Assembly (NCBI RefSeq): GCF_907165205.1
Contig: NC_058193.1
Coordinates: forward strand, 8,680,001-8,744,000
Source of the DNA: Coccinella septempunctata
Lineage: Eukaryota > Arthropoda > Insecta > Coleoptera > Coccinellidae
Direction of reading: 5' to 3'
DNA length: 64,000 nucleotides
Shown here: positions 63,541 to 64,000 of the stretch, piece after piece
Layout of the letters: each line of letters starts with the position of its first letter
Position numbering within the stretch: the first letter of the stretch is position 1
The notes under the pieces: generated by a model
What the model saw: the letters and a program-made list of their open reading frames with translations, nothing else
The model's database searches: none
Told to the model about the DNA's origin: nothing
Position numbers and translations under genes: made by a program

Positions 63541-64000
63541 TATCATTTGATACGCTAATATATGATCTGAGTCCATCGAATGCTCTGTAGTTATTATATT
63601 TTTTTTCGTTACTTACATATTATTCACAAAATTTTCAGAACCACAATTGAAAAAAACCTTACAGAGGTATACAAGACCTGTATTCAATCCCGTCGGTCGG
63701 TATAATTTCTTCATGCTTTTTTATGTTTTCTTCATGGTATGGTCTCTTTAAGACACAATATACAAATTGATTGACGAATGAACAAAACACTCACAGAAGG
63801 TTTCATAAAACTTTGACTTTCCAAACGACAATTTGAAAGTCACTCGATTCCCAAATCGAAATCCATAAGACTTTTACATTTCTGAATATATTGAAGGCAA
63901 TTGAGAATCTTTGAATGGACGTATAATATAAAAGTCATAATTTCCCCTCAATGGGCCCTTCATGCAAGGGATGCTTCCTGCATACAACAATTTACGTGGA
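63541..64000. other. No gene recognised
   Basis: AT-rich end of the window. Sequence near 63580 may still belong to the endonuclease start of the non-LTR element on the minus strand, but no motif is clear. Confidence 0.35.

Overview
The window looks like a piece of an AT-rich arthropod genome, most probably an insect. It holds one recognisable host coding exon (about 52926-53132, first coding exon of an SLC7-type amino acid transporter with a GTGAGT donor site). Almost everything else is transposable elements: Ty3/gypsy and BEL/Pao LTR elements, several non-LTR clades, Penelope-like elements (PLEs), and foldback, hAT-like, PIF/Harbinger and Helitron-type DNA elements. Nothing bacterial was seen (no operons, no ribosome binding sites).

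Layout. 240-5465 (minus): a 3'-truncated, decayed Mag-like gypsy element. Its short 5' LTR and primer binding site lie at the right end, its leader carries nine small hairpin repeats, and its gag is split by a 1.45 kb foldback element with 530 bp arms. 6336-8258 (minus): 5'-truncated non-LTR element, between two inverted copies of a 240-285 bp repeat. 9183-15542: a CR1/Jockey-type pseudogene (plus) split by an intact 4.76 kb Jockey-clade element (minus) with matching target-site duplications, a 29 nt poly(A) tail and a TAATG ORF1/ORF2 junction. 17022-17652: second foldback element. 18915-29203: gypsy-type element with LTR, PBS, gag, protease and integrase but apparently no reverse transcriptase; a hAT-like element with an 8 bp duplication sits in it and itself contains a PLE. 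29202-35741: a 6.5 kb inverted repeat with two nearly identical 2.36 kb arms made of LTR pieces in alternating orientation. Its spacer holds a BEL/Pao integrase relic and an LTR copy interrupted by a 361 bp TG...CA insert.

That 361 bp insert (32826-33186) carries a complete, textbook type III hammerhead ribozyme (33054-33127) whose loops 1 and 2 are perfectly complementary over 10 bp. Insert length, TG...CA ends, 4 bp duplication and ribozyme class together resemble an LTR of a plant retrozyme, or a viroid-like RNA that has entered DNA. I regard this as the most interesting object in the window.

35742-50905: long hairpin, third foldback element, Helitron 3' end, several PLE and non-LTR relics, a non-LTR element inserted in a PLE, and a nearly intact APE-RT element ending in a C2H2 finger. 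50906-64000: the SLC7 exon and what is probably its first intron, holding gypsy, PLE, non-LTR and Harbinger remnants.

Three themes recur: (i) structured RNA in retroelements (hammerhead, hammerhead-like PLE tails, LTR hairpins with unrelated stems but a shared apical sequence, leader hairpin array); (ii) nested insertion with readable target duplications; (iii) inverted duplication at several scales. No tRNA, rRNA or CRISPR array was recognised. Calls are from reading the sequence only; family names without a database search are provisional.
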